The position numbers and the translations under genes were made by a program. A stretch of DNA of 64,000 nt, taken from contig NZ_CP049780.1 of NCBI RefSeq assembly GCF_011193355.1, forward strand, positions 1,883,207 to 1,947,206. The letters run 5' to 3'. The notes beneath the pieces were generated by a model. The model did no database searches. It saw only the letters and a program-made list of their open reading frames with translations, and was not told where the DNA came from. This DNA is from Streptomyces sp. JB150 (GTDB taxonomy: Bacteria > Actinomycetota > Actinomycetes > Streptomycetales > Streptomycetaceae). Positions 1 to 9,910 of this stretch are shown here, piece after piece. Position 1 is the stretch's first letter. The number at the start of each line of letters is the position of its first letter.

Positions 1-534
1 CGCGACGCCACCCTCACCCACACCGCCAACGGCGTCTACGCCGCGATGTTCACCGCCGCCGTCATCGCCCTCGCCGCCACCGGGACGTACGACGTCCACG
101 CGTGCCTGCGCACCGGCCTCACCGTCGTCCCGCCCCGCTCCCGGCTGGCCCGCGCGATCCGGCACGCCATCGAACTGGCCCGCGCGCACGACGACTTCGA
201 CACGGTCGTGGACGAACTCCACGCCGCCTACGACGCCGGCCACCACTGGGTGCACGCCGTCCCCAACACCGCCCTGCTCGCCGCCGCCCTCACCCACGCC
301 GACGGCGACTTCTCCGGCTCCATCTGCCGCGCGGTCTCCGGGGGCTGGGACACCGACTCCGTCGGCGCCACGGCCGGCAGCGTCGCCGGCCTGCTCGCCG
401 GCTCGCCCGAGGCGCTGCCCGAGCGCTGGACGGCCCCGCTGAAGAACCGCCTGGCCACCACCCTCTCCGGTTTCGACGGCACCGGCTTCGACACCCTGGC
501 CCAGCTCACCCTCCAGGAGGCGACCCGCCCATGA
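1..534 (+). CDS. ADP-ribosylglycohydrolase family protein (3' part only)
   Basis: The reading frame is open from the first base, so the gene starts before the window; the last 177 residues are visible. The family removes ADP-ribose from proteins or small molecules using a binuclear metal site. The C-terminal signature is present at nt 343-360 and just after: Gly-Gly-Trp-Asp-Thr-Asp followed by a Gly/Ala-rich helix ending SVAGLLAG. These Asp residues normally bind metal. The stop overlaps the ATG of the next gene (ATGA), so it is translationally coupled to the CoA-transferase. The substrate cannot be told from this fragment; family assignment is firm, function is not. Confidence 0.85.
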   Translation, partial: RDATLTHTANGVYAAMFTAAVIALAATGTYDVHACLRTGLTVVPPRSRLARAIRHAIELARAHDDFDTVVDELHAAYDAGHHWVHAVPNTALLAAALTHADGDFSGSICRAVSGGWDTDSVGATAGSVAGLLAGSPEALPERWTAPLKNRLATTLSGFDGTGFDTLAQLTLQEATRP

Positions 535-1730
535 ACCAGGCTCCGCCTCCCCCGCTCACCGGGCTGCGCGTCCTCGACGTCGCCACCCTGTTCGCCGGTC
601 CGCTCGCCGCCACCCTGCTCGGCGACTTCGGCGCGGACGTGATCAAGGTCGAGCACCCGGTGCGGCCCGACCCGTCCCGCGGCCACGGCCCGTCGAAGGA
701 CGGCGTGGGCCTGTGGTGGAAGATGCTCGGCCGCAACAAGCGCACGATCACCCTCGACCTGTCCAAGCCCGGCGGCCGCAGCACCCTCCTGCGGCTCGCC
801 GCCGGCGCCGACGTGGTCATCGAGAACTTCCGCCCCGGCACCCTGGAGAAATGGGACCTCGGCTGGCCGGAGCTGTCCGCCGCCAACCCCCGCCTGGTAC
901 TGGCCCGCGTCACCGGCTTCGGCCAGTTCGGCCCGTACGCGCACCGCCCCGGCTTCGGCACCCTCGCCGAGGCGATGAGCGGCTTCGCCGCGATCACCGG
1001 CGAGCCCGACGCGCCCCCGACGCTGCCGCCGTTCGGCCTCGCCGACTCGATCGCCGGACTGGCCACGGCGTACGCCGTGCTGACCGCGCTCGCCGCCCGC
1101 GACCGCACCGGCGAGGGCCAGGTCGTGGACATGGCGCTCATCGAGCCGATCCTGACCGTCCTCGGCCCGCACCCCCTCTGGTACGACCAGCTGGGTCACG
1201 TCCAGCCCCGTACCGGCAACCGCTCCCAGAACAACGCCCCGCGCAACACCTACCGCACCGCCGACGGCACCTGGGTCGCCGTCTCCACCTCCGCGAACTC
1301 GATCGCCGAACGCGTGATGCGGCTGGTCGGCCGCCCGGACCTGATCGAGCAGCCCTGGTTCGCCACCGGCGCCGACCGCGCCCGGCACAGCGACGTCCTG
1401 GACGAGGCGGTCGGCTCCTGGATCGTCCGGCACACCCGCGCCGAGGTCCTGGCGGCTTTCGAGAAGGCGGAGGCCGCGGTCGCTCCCATCCAGGACGTAC
1501 GGGACGTGATGACCGACCCGCAGTACGCGGCCCTCGGCACCATCACCACCGTCGACGACCTTGAACTCGGGCCGCTGCGCATGCAGAACGTGCTCTTCCG
1601 GCTCTCCGCGACCCCCGGCGCGATCCGCTGGGCCGGCCGCCCGCACGGCGCGGACACCGAGACCGTCCTCACCGAGGCGGGCCTGACCCCCGACGAGCTG
1701 GCCGCGCTGCGCGCGGAGGGCGCGCTGTGA
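531..1730 (+). CDS. CoA-transferase family III (CaiB/BaiF type)
   Basis: A 399-residue cytosolic enzyme of the class III family, which moves CoA between carboxylic acids. The N-terminus GLRVLDVATLFAGPLAATLL with ADVIKVEHP is the typical CoA-binding start. The expected catalytic Asp lies near residue 172 in GLADSIAGLA, and GEGQVVDMAL (about 194-202) is a standard family segment. I chose ATG 531 because the protein then begins at the conserved domain and overlaps the upstream stop by 4 bp; a longer frame from 102 is only shadow. It also overlaps the downstream lyase by 4 bp (GTGA). The pairing with a CitE-like lyase suggests a CoA-thioester catabolic step. The substrate is unknown. Confidence 0.9.
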   Translation: MNQAPPPPLTGLRVLDVATLFAGPLAATLLGDFGADVIKVEHPVRPDPSRGHGPSKDGVGLWWKMLGRNKRTITLDLSKPGGRSTLLRLAAGADVVIENFRPGTLEKWDLGWPELSAANPRLVLARVTGFGQFGPYAHRPGFGTLAEAMSGFAAITGEPDAPPTLPPFGLADSIAGLATAYAVLTALAARDRTGEGQVVDMALIEPILTVLGPHPLWYDQLGHVQPRTGNRSQNNAPRNTYRTADGTWVAVSTSANSIAERVMRLVGRPDLIEQPWFATGADRARHSDVLDEAVGSWIVRHTRAEVLAAFEKAEAAVAPIQDVRDVMTDPQYAALGTITTVDDLELGPLRMQNVLFRLSATPGAIRWAGRPHGADTETVLTEAGLTPDELAALRAEGAL

Positions 1731-2551
1731 TCCCGCTGACCTGGCTCTACGTCCCCGGCGACCGCCCGGCGACGGTCGCCAGGGCCCTCACCTGCGGCGC
1801 CGATGTGGTGATCGTCGACCTGGAGGACGCGGTCGCCCCGGACCGCAAGGAGTACGCCCGCGCGGCCACCGCCGACCTCCTCGCCGCACCCCAGCCGGTC
1901 CCGGTGCACGTCCGCGTGAACGCGCTCGGCGGTCCGCTCGCGGCGGCCGACCTGCGGGCGCTGGCCGGTCTGCCCGGGGTGTCCGGACTGCGCCTGCCGA
2001 AGGTGACCGCGCCGCGGCAGCTCGTGCGGATCGCCGAGCACACGGCACCCGCCGAGGGCGGCGCCCCCGCCCTGTACGCCCTGCTGGAATCGGCCCTGGC
2101 GATCGAGCGCGCCCACGCCATCGCCACCGCCCACCCGGCCCTGCGCGGAATCGCCCTGGGCGAGGCCGACCTCCGGGCCGATCTGGGGATGCGGGGCGAC
2201 GCGGGCCTCGACTGGCCGCGCTCGCGCGTCGTCGTCGCCGCCCGCGCGGCGGGGCTGCCGCCCCCGGCGCAGTCCGTCCACCCCGACATCCGGGACCTTG
2301 ACGGCCTGGCCGCCTCCTGCGCCCACGGCCGCGCCCTGGGCTTCCTGGGCCGCGCGGCCCTCCACCCGCGCCAGCTGCCGGTGATCGAACGGGCCTACCT
2401 GCCCACCCGGCAGGAGCTGGAGCACGCGGAGGCGGTGGTGAAGGCGGCGGCGCGGGAGGCCGGGGCGCAGGCCCTGGAGGACGGCACCTTCGTGGACGCG
2501 GCGGTGGTGGCGGCGGCGCAGCGGATCCTGGCCCTGGGCAACCGCCGCTGA
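1727..2551 (+). CDS. HpcH/HpaI aldolase / citrate lyase beta-like (CitE-like) protein
   Basis: A 274-residue TIM-barrel enzyme of the CitE/malyl-CoA lyase group, which cleaves or forms C-C bonds in (CoA-) acids using a divalent metal. Visible family features are LYVPGDRP at the N-terminus, VIVDLEDAVAPDRK, the barrel motif VHVRVNALG, LLESALAIERA (metal-ligand Glu) and GIALGEADLRADLG (second acidic ligand region). The GTG start overlaps the CoA-transferase stop by 4 bp. As the last gene of the three it is followed directly by a strong hairpin. The CoA-transferase may activate the acid that this lyase cleaves; that is inference. Confidence 0.88.
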   Translation: MIPLTWLYVPGDRPATVARALTCGADVVIVDLEDAVAPDRKEYARAATADLLAAPQPVPVHVRVNALGGPLAAADLRALAGLPGVSGLRLPKVTAPRQLVRIAEHTAPAEGGAPALYALLESALAIERAHAIATAHPALRGIALGEADLRADLGMRGDAGLDWPRSRVVVAARAAGLPPPAQSVHPDIRDLDGLAASCAHGRALGFLGRAALHPRQLPVIERAYLPTRQELEHAEAVVKAAAREAGAQALEDGTFVDAAVVAAAQRILALGNRR

Positions 2552-2553
2552 CA

Positions 2554-2592
2554 CGGCGAGGGCGCCCGGAAGACCTCCGGGCGCCCTCGCCG
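2554..2592. terminator. Bidirectional terminator between the CitE-like gene and lgt
   Basis: A perfect 17-bp inverted repeat (arms 2554-2570 and 2576-2592) with a 5-nt loop lies between two convergent stop codons. There is no long T-tract, which is common for Streptomyces terminators. Confidence 0.88.
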
Positions 2593-2611
2593 TCGTCCGC
2601 GTGACCGGCCG

Positions 2612-3757
2612 TCAGGCCTTCTTGGCCGGCCCGGCCCCGTCCCCGGCCTTCTCACCGGCCACGCCGTCCGCCGCGTCGCCGGCCGCGGTGCCGGTCGTGT
2701 CCCCGGCCCCGCCGGCAGCCTTGTCCTCGCCCTTGCCCTTGGCCTTGCTCTTCACCTTGGCCCGGTCCTCGTCCCGCACGGCGTCCGCGGCCTTCGCCCC
2801 GGACCCGGCCGCGCCCGCGGAGGCATCCGAAACCGCTGAGCCCTTCGAGACGTCCGAGACGTCCGAGGTGCCGGAAGCGGCGGAGTCACCGGACGCGTCC
2901 GAGGCGCCGGAGGCGTCGGCGGCGTCCGTGCCGCCGCCGGGGGCACCCGGCTCCACGACCTCCTCGCGGCCCGGCCGCTTCTTCGCCGACACCACGAGGT
3001 AGACCACGGCGAGCAGGAAGACGAGCAGCGCCGTCCAGTTGTTCAGCCGCAGGCCCAGCAGTTCGTGGGCGTCGTCGACGCGCATGTACTCGATCCAGAA
3101 CCGGCCCGCGCAGTAAGCGGCGACGTACAGCGCGAACGCCCGGCCATGGCCCAGCTTCAAGCGCCGGTCGGCCCAGATCACCAGCAGCGCCACACCGACG
3201 CACCACAGCGACTCGTACAGGAACGTCGGGTGGTAGTACCCGGGCATCCGGCCGTCCGCGGTGGACGTGATGTGCAGCGCCCACGGCAGGTCGGTCTCCC
3301 GCCCGTACAGCTCCTGGTTGAACCAGTTGCCCCAGCGGCCGATCGCCTGGGCGAAGGCGATGCCGGGGGCGATGGCGTCGGCGTAGGCGGGCAGCGGGAT
3401 GCCGCGGCGGCGGCAGCCGATCCACGCGCCCAGCGCGCCGAGCGCGATCGCGCCCCAGATGCCGAGGCCGCCCTCCCAGATCTTGAAGGCGTCCACCCAG
3501 TCACGGCCCTCGCTGAAGTACAGCTGGTAGTCCGTGATCACGTGGTACAGCCGGCCGCCGATCAGGCCGAACGGCACCGCCCAGACAGCGATGTCGGCGA
3601 CCGTGCCGGCCCTCCCGCCGCGGGCGATCCACCGCTTGTTGCCGAGCCAGACGGCAACGAAGACACCGATGATGATGCAGAACGCGTAGCCGCGCAGCGG
3701 AATGGGGCCGAGGTACAGCACCCCGCGCGACGGGCTGGGAATGTAGGCAAGTTCCAT
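2612..3757 (-). CDS. lgt: Prolipoprotein diacylglyceryl transferase
   Basis: Integral membrane enzyme that transfers diacylglycerol from phosphatidylglycerol to the lipobox Cys of prelipoproteins. Family features are IPLRGYAFCIIIG in the first membrane segment, WEGGLGIWGAI (the counterpart of the HGGL region) and the signature GRWGNWFNQELYG. The hydrophobic core ends near residue 265. A tail of over 100 residues rich in Ala, Gly, Asp, Ser and Lys follows, making the 381-residue protein much longer than typical Lgt (about 280-300). Such low-complexity tails occur in Streptomyces Lgt, with no known role. A TAGCGT box sits 10 nt before the ATG. lspA, the next step of the pathway, is 38 kb away. 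Confidence 0.96.
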   Translation of the reverse strand: MELAYIPSPSRGVLYLGPIPLRGYAFCIIIGVFVAVWLGNKRWIARGGRAGTVADIAVWAVPFGLIGGRLYHVITDYQLYFSEGRDWVDAFKIWEGGLGIWGAIALGALGAWIGCRRRGIPLPAYADAIAPGIAFAQAIGRWGNWFNQELYGRETDLPWALHITSTADGRMPGYYHPTFLYESLWCVGVALLVIWADRRLKLGHGRAFALYVAAYCAGRFWIEYMRVDDAHELLGLRLNNWTALLVFLLAVVYLVVSAKKRPGREEVVEPGAPGGGTDAADASGASDASGDSAASGTSDVSDVSKGSAVSDASAGAAGSGAKAADAVRDEDRAKVKSKAKGKGEDKAAGGAGDTTGTAAGDAADGVAGEKAGDGAGPAKKA

Positions 3758-3767
3758 GGCAGGGTCG

Positions 3768-3773
3768 ACGCTA
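3768..3773 (-). promoter_or_regulatory. Putative -10 box of lgt
   Basis: TAGCGT on the minus strand, 10 nt upstream of the lgt ATG, fits TANNNT. It predicts a very short or absent 5' leader. No clear -35 was recognised. Confidence 0.35.
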
Positions 3774-3892
3774 CCGTGCCGGACCGGCCGGGCGACGGGC
3801 AGCCCGGCTACGGGTCCATAACGGGCGGTCGCCCCGCGCCGTCCCTGTCAGCCCGGTCATCCCCGTCGCCCTCGTCGCTCCCATCGCTCCCG

Positions 3893-4669
3893 TCATCCCC
3901 CTGCCTTCGCCTCCACCTGCTGCTTGAGCTTGGCCGGGGTCATCGTCTGGTCCTGGTAGATGTTCTTGCCGTCGAGCAGGACGGTCGGGGTGCCGGTGAA
4001 GCCGCCGCTGTTGAAGGCCTGGGCGGACTTGTCGACCCAGGCGTTGTGCGTGCCGTCCTCGACGCACTTTTTGAACGCGGGGGTGTCGAGGCCGTCGACC
4101 TTGCCCGCCAGCTCGATCAGCTTGCCCTTCTCGGCGAACGCGTCGTCCGTCTCCGGGGGCTGGTTGTCGAACAGCACGTCGTGGAACTCGACGAACTTCC
4201 CCGCGTCCTGGGCGCAGGCGGCGGCGTTGGCCGCGGCGCGCGAGCCGCCGCCGCCCATGTTGCCGTCGATGATGGTGGCCAGGCGGTACTCGACTCTCAG
4301 CCGGCCGGCGGCGGTCAGCTCGTGGATCGTCGAACGGTAGTTGGTCTCGAAGGACTTGCAGGCGGGGCAGCGGAAGTCCTCCCAGACGGTGAGCGTCGAC
4401 CTGGCGCCGCTCTCGCCGACCGGGATGACCAGGTTGTCCTCGCCGTTGGCGCCCGAGGGGGCCACGACCGGGCCCGCGGTGTCGCCGCCGTCGTCCTTGC
4501 CCGCGTTGGCGGCGACCACGCCGATCACCGTGGCCAGGGCCAGGACGCAGACGACGCTCGCCCCCACGATCAGCGTGCGCCGCCGCTTCTCCGCGGCTTT
4601 CTGCTTCTCGCGCTCCGCCGCCAGCCGTTCCCGGGCGGTGCGCTTTCCGTCACGGTTCTTCTCGTTCAC
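3893..4669 (-). CDS. Membrane-anchored DsbA-family thiol-disulfide oxidoreductase
   Basis: A 258-residue protein: a basic cytoplasmic N-terminus, one membrane helix (about residues 32-54), then an extracytoplasmic thioredoxin-like domain with active site C101-P-A-C104 in WEDFRCPACKSF and a later GTPTVLLDG segment carrying the cis-Pro. It probably oxidises or reduces cysteines of exported proteins. I start it at GTG 4669 (NEKNRDGKRTARERL), not the upstream ATG at 4759. The longer start would put a strong hairpin (4685-4711) inside the coding region, and homologues as I remember them begin with this NEKN-type sequence. The paralogue at 32136-32936 has the same layout. Confidence 0.88.
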   Translation of the reverse strand: MNEKNRDGKRTARERLAAEREKQKAAEKRRRTLIVGASVVCVLALATVIGVVAANAGKDDGGDTAGPVVAPSGANGEDNLVIPVGESGARSTLTVWEDFRCPACKSFETNYRSTIHELTAAGRLRVEYRLATIIDGNMGGGGSRAAANAAACAQDAGKFVEFHDVLFDNQPPETDDAFAEKGKLIELAGKVDGLDTPAFKKCVEDGTHNAWVDKSAQAFNSGGFTGTPTVLLDGKNIYQDQTMTPAKLKQQVEAKAGG

Positions 4670-4684
4670 ACCCCGCAGAACGAA

Positions 4685-4711
4685 CCGGGGAGGCGCAGCG
4701 CGCCTCCCCGG
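4685..4711. terminator. Terminator of the trp operon between trpA and the DsbA-like gene
   Basis: An inverted repeat with 12-bp arms (4685-4696 and 4700-4711) and a 3-nt loop, or 11 bp with a 5-nt loop. It lies 58 bp past the trpA stop and 15 bp before the downstream GTG. Its position is one reason for choosing the shorter DsbA start. Confidence 0.75.
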
Positions 4712-4768
4712 CTCCAGGTCCACCCGTTCGAGCGACCCGTACGACGATCGGTCTGTCACTCCCCGCCG

Positions 4769-5580
4769 CTACGCCTGCCGGCGCACGCCCTTGGCCAGTT
4801 CGCCGGCGAGGGCACGGACGGCCTCGACCCCGGCGGCGTGGTCGGGGGCGTCCAGCATCCGCTTGACGAAGGCCGAGCCGACGATGACCCCGTCGGCGAA
4901 GCCGGCGACCTCGGCGGCCTGGGCCGCGTCGGAGACGCCGAGGCCGACGCAGACGGGCAGTTCGGTGGTGGCGCGGGTGCGCTCCACCAGGTTCTGCGCC
5001 TGCTCGCCGACCGACTCGCGGGTGCCGGTGACGCCCATCAGGGAGGCGGCGTAGACGAAGCCGCTGCCGGCCGCGGTGATCTCGGCGAGCCGCTGGTCCC
5101 TGCTGCTGGGCGCCACCACGAACACGGTCGCGAGGCCGTGCTTCTCGGCGTGCTCGCGCCACAGCGCGGACTCCTGCACGGGCAGGTCGGGCAGGATGCA
5201 GCCCGCGCCGCCCGCCTCGGCCAGTTCGGCGGTGAACCGTTCGACGCCGTAGCGGTCGATGGGGTTCCAGTACGTCATCACGAGCACCGGCTTGCCGGTG
5301 GCCGCGAAGGCCTCGCGGACCGTGCGCATCACGTCGGCGATCCGCACGCCGCCGCGCAGGGCGATGTCGTCGGCGGTCTGGATGACCGGGCCGTCCAGGA
5401 CGGGGTCGCTGTGCGGCAGTCCGACCTCGACGATGTCCGCGCCGCCGTCGAGCACGGCCTTGACCGCGTCGATGCCGCCGTCCACGGTCGGGAAGCCGGC
5501 CGGGAGGTAGGCGATGAGGGCGGCGCGGCCCTCGGCCTTCGCCGTGGCGAGGGTGTCGGTCAACAGCCGGATGTTCCCGC

Positions 5581-5584
<4 letters not shown>
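4769..5584 (-). CDS. trpA: Tryptophan synthase alpha subunit
   Basis: A 271-residue TIM barrel that cleaves indole-3-glycerol phosphate to indole and glyceraldehyde 3-phosphate, passing indole to TrpB. The catalytic Glu is in [13 protein letters not shown] and the catalytic Asp in DPVLDGP; the phosphate-binding glycines appear in [12 protein letters not shown] and [10 protein letters not shown]. The GTG start overlaps the trpB stop by 4 bp, so the two subunits are coupled. It is the last gene of the trp unit. Confidence 0.97.
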
Positions 5585-6864
<1,280 letters not shown>

Positions 6865-6932
6865 GCGTGAGCCTCACGGTGAGTGTGGTGAAAAGACACT
6901 GTCGCCGTGGGGGCGGGGCTTGTGGTGTGGCC

Positions 6933-7145
6933 TCAGGTCGTCCGTGGCCGGTCGCGCAGGTCCCCGCGCCCCTGGAGGGCGCGCTGCCATCGACGGCCGT
7001 TGACCTGGCCGGGCTCGTCACCGATGACGTACCGCACCCGGCGGCCGTGCACCCGGCGGGCGGGCGCGCGGCAGCCCCGGGGGCGGCAGCCGCGCGCGAG
7101 GCGGGCGTACCGGTCCGGGACGGCGAGGGTGATCGGGAGCGTCAT
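6933..7145 (-). CDS. trpM: TrpM, small protein of the trp operon
   Basis: A 70-residue Arg-rich protein between trpC and trpB, the position of trpM (older name trpX) in S. coelicolor. The core GCRPRGCRAPARRVHGRRVRYVIGDEPGQVNG matches what I remember of TrpM as a family; it has two Cys and no membrane segment. Published work links TrpM to control of Trp supply and differentiation, but no biochemical activity is visible. The exact start is uncertain: a later in-frame start would remove the first few residues. Confidence 0.8.
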   Translation of the reverse strand: MTLPITLAVPDRYARLARGCRPRGCRAPARRVHGRRVRYVIGDEPGQVNGRRWQRALQGRGDLRDRPRTT

Positions 7146-7167
7146 CGTGGGCCCACTCTAACGAGGT

Positions 7168-7977
7168 TCAGCTCCGGCCGTGGCGCAGTGCCGGGTGCTC
7201 GCCCGCGGCCACCAGGTCGGCGACGGCCGTCTTCGGGTCCTTGCCGGTGACCAGGGACTCGCCGACCAGGACGGCGTCCGCCCCGGCGTTGGCGTAGGCG
7301 ATGAGGTCGTGCGGGCCGCGGATGCCGGACTCGGCGATCTTGACGATGCTGTCGGGGATCTCCGGGGCCACCCGCTCGAAGGTGGAGCGGTCGACCTCCA
7401 GGGTCTTGAGGTTGCGCGCGTTGACGCCGATGACCTTGGCTCCCGCGTCGACCGCGCGCTCGACCTCGTCCTCGTCGTGGACCTCGACGAGGGGCGTGAG
7501 CCCGATGGACACCGCGCGCTCGATCAGCGACTCCAGCGCGGGCTGGTCCAGGGCGGCCACGATCAGCAGGGCGAGGTCGGCGCCGTACGCGCGGGCCTCC
7601 CAGAGCTGGTACGAGGTGACGATGAAGTCCTTGCGCAGGACCGGGATGTCCACCCGGGAGCGGACCGCCTCCAGGTCGGCGAGGGAACCGCCGAAGCGGC
7701 GCTGCTCGGTGAGGACGGAGATGACGGCCGCGCCGCCCGCCTCGTAGTCCGCGGCGAGTCCGGCCGGGTCGGCGATCGCGGCCAGCGCGCCCTTGGACGG
7801 GCTGGAGCGCTTGACCTCGCAGATCACCTTGACGCCGTCGCCCTTGAGCGCGGCGATCCCGTCCTTGGCGGCGGGAGCCTTCGCCGCGCGCTCCTTGAGC
7901 TCGTCGAGGCTGACGCGCGCCTGCCGTTCCGCGAGGTCGGCACGGACTCCGTCGATGATCTCGTCGAGCACACTCAC
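7168..7977 (-). CDS. trpC: Indole-3-glycerol phosphate synthase
   Basis: A 269-residue TIM barrel that converts CdRP to indole-3-glycerol phosphate. Diagnostic segments are [30 protein letters not shown] (catalytic Lys), [13 protein letters not shown] and [11 protein letters not shown]. It is single-function, with no fused TrpF. It starts at GTG 7977 with a purine-rich AGGGGG sequence just upstream. TrpM follows after 22 bp. The TrpF step is presumably done by PriA (13763-14488). Confidence 0.97.
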   Translation of the reverse strand: MSVLDEIIDGVRADLAERQARVSLDELKERAAKAPAAKDGIAALKGDGVKVICEVKRSSPSKGALAAIADPAGLAADYEAGGAAVISVLTEQRRFGGSLADLEAVRSRVDIPVLRKDFIVTSYQLWEARAYGADLALLIVAALDQPALESLIERAVSIGLTPLVEVHDEDEVERAVDAGAKVIGVNARNLKTLEVDRSTFERVAPEIPDSIVKIAESGIRGPHDLIAYANAGADAVLVGESLVTGKDPKTAVADLVAAGEHPALRHGRS

Positions 7978-8115
7978 GCGAGCGGCCCCCTTCCAGTCGG
8001 CTGACTGTCACAGCGGTCGGTCGAAACCTGTGGTCACTGCGATGGTATCCGGAGGAGGGCGAAGGCCTCGCATCCGGTTGACGGCGGTCCCACTACCTGG
8101 ACGTCCGTTCGATGA

Positions 8116-8679
8116 TCAAGGATGCAACCAGCCGCCGAAGGGCAGGTTCCGGACAACGGTGAAGACCAGCAGCAACGCGCCGGCCGCCCACAGGTGCGCG
8201 GAGCGCGGATCGAGGCGCAGCGGCCGGCCGCGGGCCGCGCGGACCACCCAGACGGTCCACACCACGGCGAACAGCGCGTACCCGGCGACCGCCACCGCGT
8301 TGGCCTGCAGCGCGGCCGGGAGATCACCGTGGACGACGGCGTGGGCGCTGCGCAGTCCGCCGCAGCCGGGGCAGTACAGGCCGGTGAGGTGCAGCAGCGG
8401 GCAGACGGGGTAGTGGCCGGGCTCGTTGGGGTCGACGGCCCCGACGTAGGCGAAGGCACCGGCGACGGCCGCCAGCACCGCGGCGGGCGCGGCCAGCCGG
8501 ACCGGAGCGGGGGCGACCGGGGCGGGCAGGGCCTCGGTGGGCGCCATGGCGGCATCCACTGGGGCAGGTGCGTCGCCGGTGACGGCAGCGTCGGAGGGGA
8601 CCGGTGCGTCGGATGCGGCGGCCGATGCGGATGATGCGGCGGGCCGGGCCGGTGTCCGGGGGCGGCGGTCGGCGGTCAT
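8116..8679 (-). CDS. DUF2752 membrane protein
   Basis: A 187-residue protein. An Ala/Pro-rich cytoplasmic N-terminus of about 55 residues precedes three hydrophobic helices. The DUF2752 hallmark CPLLHLTGLYCPGCGGLRSA (Cys-Pro-Gly-Cys-Gly-Gly-x-Arg) lies between the first and second helix. The function of the family is unknown; the CxxC motif suggests metal binding or redox, which is inference. It follows a strong terminator (8717-8742) and precedes trpC by 138 bp, so it may head the trpC-M-B-A unit. A CAGAAT box 6 nt before the ATG could be a -10 for leaderless transcription. Confidence 0.85.
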   Translation of the reverse strand: MTADRRPRTPARPAASSASAAASDAPVPSDAAVTGDAPAPVDAAMAPTEALPAPVAPAPVRLAAPAAVLAAVAGAFAYVGAVDPNEPGHYPVCPLLHLTGLYCPGCGGLRSAHAVVHGDLPAALQANAVAVAGYALFAVVWTVWVVRAARGRPLRLDPRSAHLWAAGALLLVFTVVRNLPFGGWLHP

Positions 8680-8716
8680 TCCCGCATTCTGCCCCCGCGC
8701 GGGCCCGGACGCGCGT

Positions 8717-8742
8717 GAGGGGCGGCCCGTGGGCCGCCCCTC
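8717..8742. terminator. Terminator between the HGxxPAAW gene and the DUF2752 gene
   Basis: A perfect 12-bp inverted repeat (8717-8728 and 8731-8742) almost without a loop; in RNA the innermost pairs would open. It splits the region into a hisI-trpE-membrane-protein unit and a DUF2752-trpC-M-B-A unit. Confidence 0.78.
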
Positions 8743-8772
8743 GACGAAGTCGCTCGTGTGTGCCGCGCCGGA

Positions 8773-9057
8773 TCAGCTCTCGGCGGCGACCGGCTCGCGG
8801 CCGGCCGCGGGGGTCTTCTTGCCGGTGGTCGCGCCCTCGGCCATCTTCAGCGGCTGGGCCTTCGGCATGCCCAGACCCATCGCGCGCATCACGCCGCCCA
8901 CGACACCGCCGAGGACCACGATGGCCATGCCGCCCCAGAAGCCGATCGGGTTGGCCATCACCATGAAGACACCCGCGACGGTGAAACCGATGAAGGCGAT
9001 GATGACACCGGTCCAGGCGGCCGGGGTGTGACCGTGCCCGTGGCTGCTGTCCGCCAT
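8773..9057 (-). CDS. HGxxPAAW family small membrane protein
   Basis: A 94-residue protein beginning MADSSHGHGHTPAAWTGV, which carries the family name motif (His-Gly-x-x-Pro-Ala-Ala-Trp), followed by two membrane helices and a Lys-rich tail. Start 9057 is preceded by GAGGAG at good spacing, so the longer frame to 9174 is not used. The family is found mainly in actinobacteria beside trp genes; its role is unknown. The histidines near the N-terminus could bind metal, but nothing else supports that. Confidence 0.86.
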   Translation of the reverse strand: MADSSHGHGHTPAAWTGVIIAFIGFTVAGVFMVMANPIGFWGGMAIVVLGGVVGGVMRAMGLGMPKAQPLKMAEGATTGKKTPAAGREPVAAES

Positions 9058-9199
9058 TGCTTGCTCCTCGTAGCCGTGTACGTGTCCGAGCCTGACGCTC
9101 GTCGTCCATTGTCCCGTACGCGCGCGGGTGCCGTGCGCGGGGGTGGCCTCCCGATGGCGTCTGTTTCGCCACATCCGGCCGGGGGCGCGGCCGGCCGGG

Positions 9200-9850
9200 T
9201 CAGGCCGGGCCGGTGCCGGTCGGGTCCTCGCCGCGGTCCAGGGCCTTCCACAGGTCCTCGGGCCGGTCCGGGTCGACCGCCGGGGCGGCGCGGCGCGCGC
9301 GAGGGGCGCCGGAGCGCTCGTAGCGGCCGGACATCGCGGGCCACAGCCGGCCGTAGCGCAGGGCGAGCAGTCCGGCCAGCAGGATCAGGACGCCACCGGC
9401 GGCCGCGACGTACGGCCACGCGGTGTGGCTGAGCGCGTGGACGGTGGCGGAGGTGTCGCCGGAGGCGCGGGCGGCCCGCTCGTCGAGCGCGGTGGTGTCG
9501 GAGGCGCCGAGCAGGGCGGCCACGACGATGCCGGCGCCGGACAGCGTGAGCAGCGCGGCGACCACGAGGCGGCCGGCGCGGCGGACGGCGAACACCGCGA
9601 CGAGCGCGGCGAGGCCCACGACGGCCAGGGCCGCGGGGACGCCGGTCACGTCACTGCCGCGGGCGGTCAGGGGGAAGGAGCCGCCCGCCACCGTCGCGGT
9701 GCCCTGCGACCACTGCTGGCGGGTGGCCAGCAGCGCCACGGCCGCGCCGAGCGCGCCGCACAGCAGCGCGAGGGCGAGGCTGCGGCGTCCGGCGCGCGCG
9801 GACGGTGCGGCTTCGGGACGGGGGTGAGGTACGGCAGTCACGTACTCCAC
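9200..9850 (-). CDS. Trp biosynthesis-associated membrane protein (TIGR02234 / Trp_oprn_chp)
   Basis: A 216-residue protein with four hydrophobic helices: near residues 20-45, 75-95, 100-120 and 150-170. A charged C-terminal tail contains RPEDLWKALDRGEDPT. The sequence type and the place directly after trpE match the actinobacterial trp-operon conserved membrane protein. The molecular role is unknown; transport or sensing of an aromatic compound is only a guess. The start is ambiguous: GTG 9850 is used, but a GTG at 9841 (TAVPHPRP) is possible. The gap after trpE is 60 bp. Confidence 0.85.
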   Translation of the reverse strand: MEYVTAVPHPRPEAAPSARAGRRSLALALLCGALGAAVALLATRQQWSQGTATVAGGSFPLTARGSDVTGVPAALAVVGLAALVAVFAVRRAGRLVVAALLTLSGAGIVVAALLGASDTTALDERAARASGDTSATVHALSHTAWPYVAAAGGVLILLAGLLALRYGRLWPAMSGRYERSGAPRARRAAPAVDPDRPEDLWKALDRGEDPTGTGPA

Positions 9851-9910
9851 TATCGCCTGAACCCCGGGCCGGCCGTCACCCGGGGCCGACGTGATCCGTG
9901 CCCCACCTGC

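Noticed and set aside
3840..3892. Degenerate CCCGTC/CCCATC short repeats between lgt and the DsbA-like gene
   Set aside because: Irregular 6-9 nt periodicity; likely GC-rich slippage without clear units.
3893..4759. Longer start (ATG 4759) for the first DsbA-like gene
   Set aside because: It would place a strong terminator hairpin (4685-4711) inside the coding region and add a non-conserved leader.
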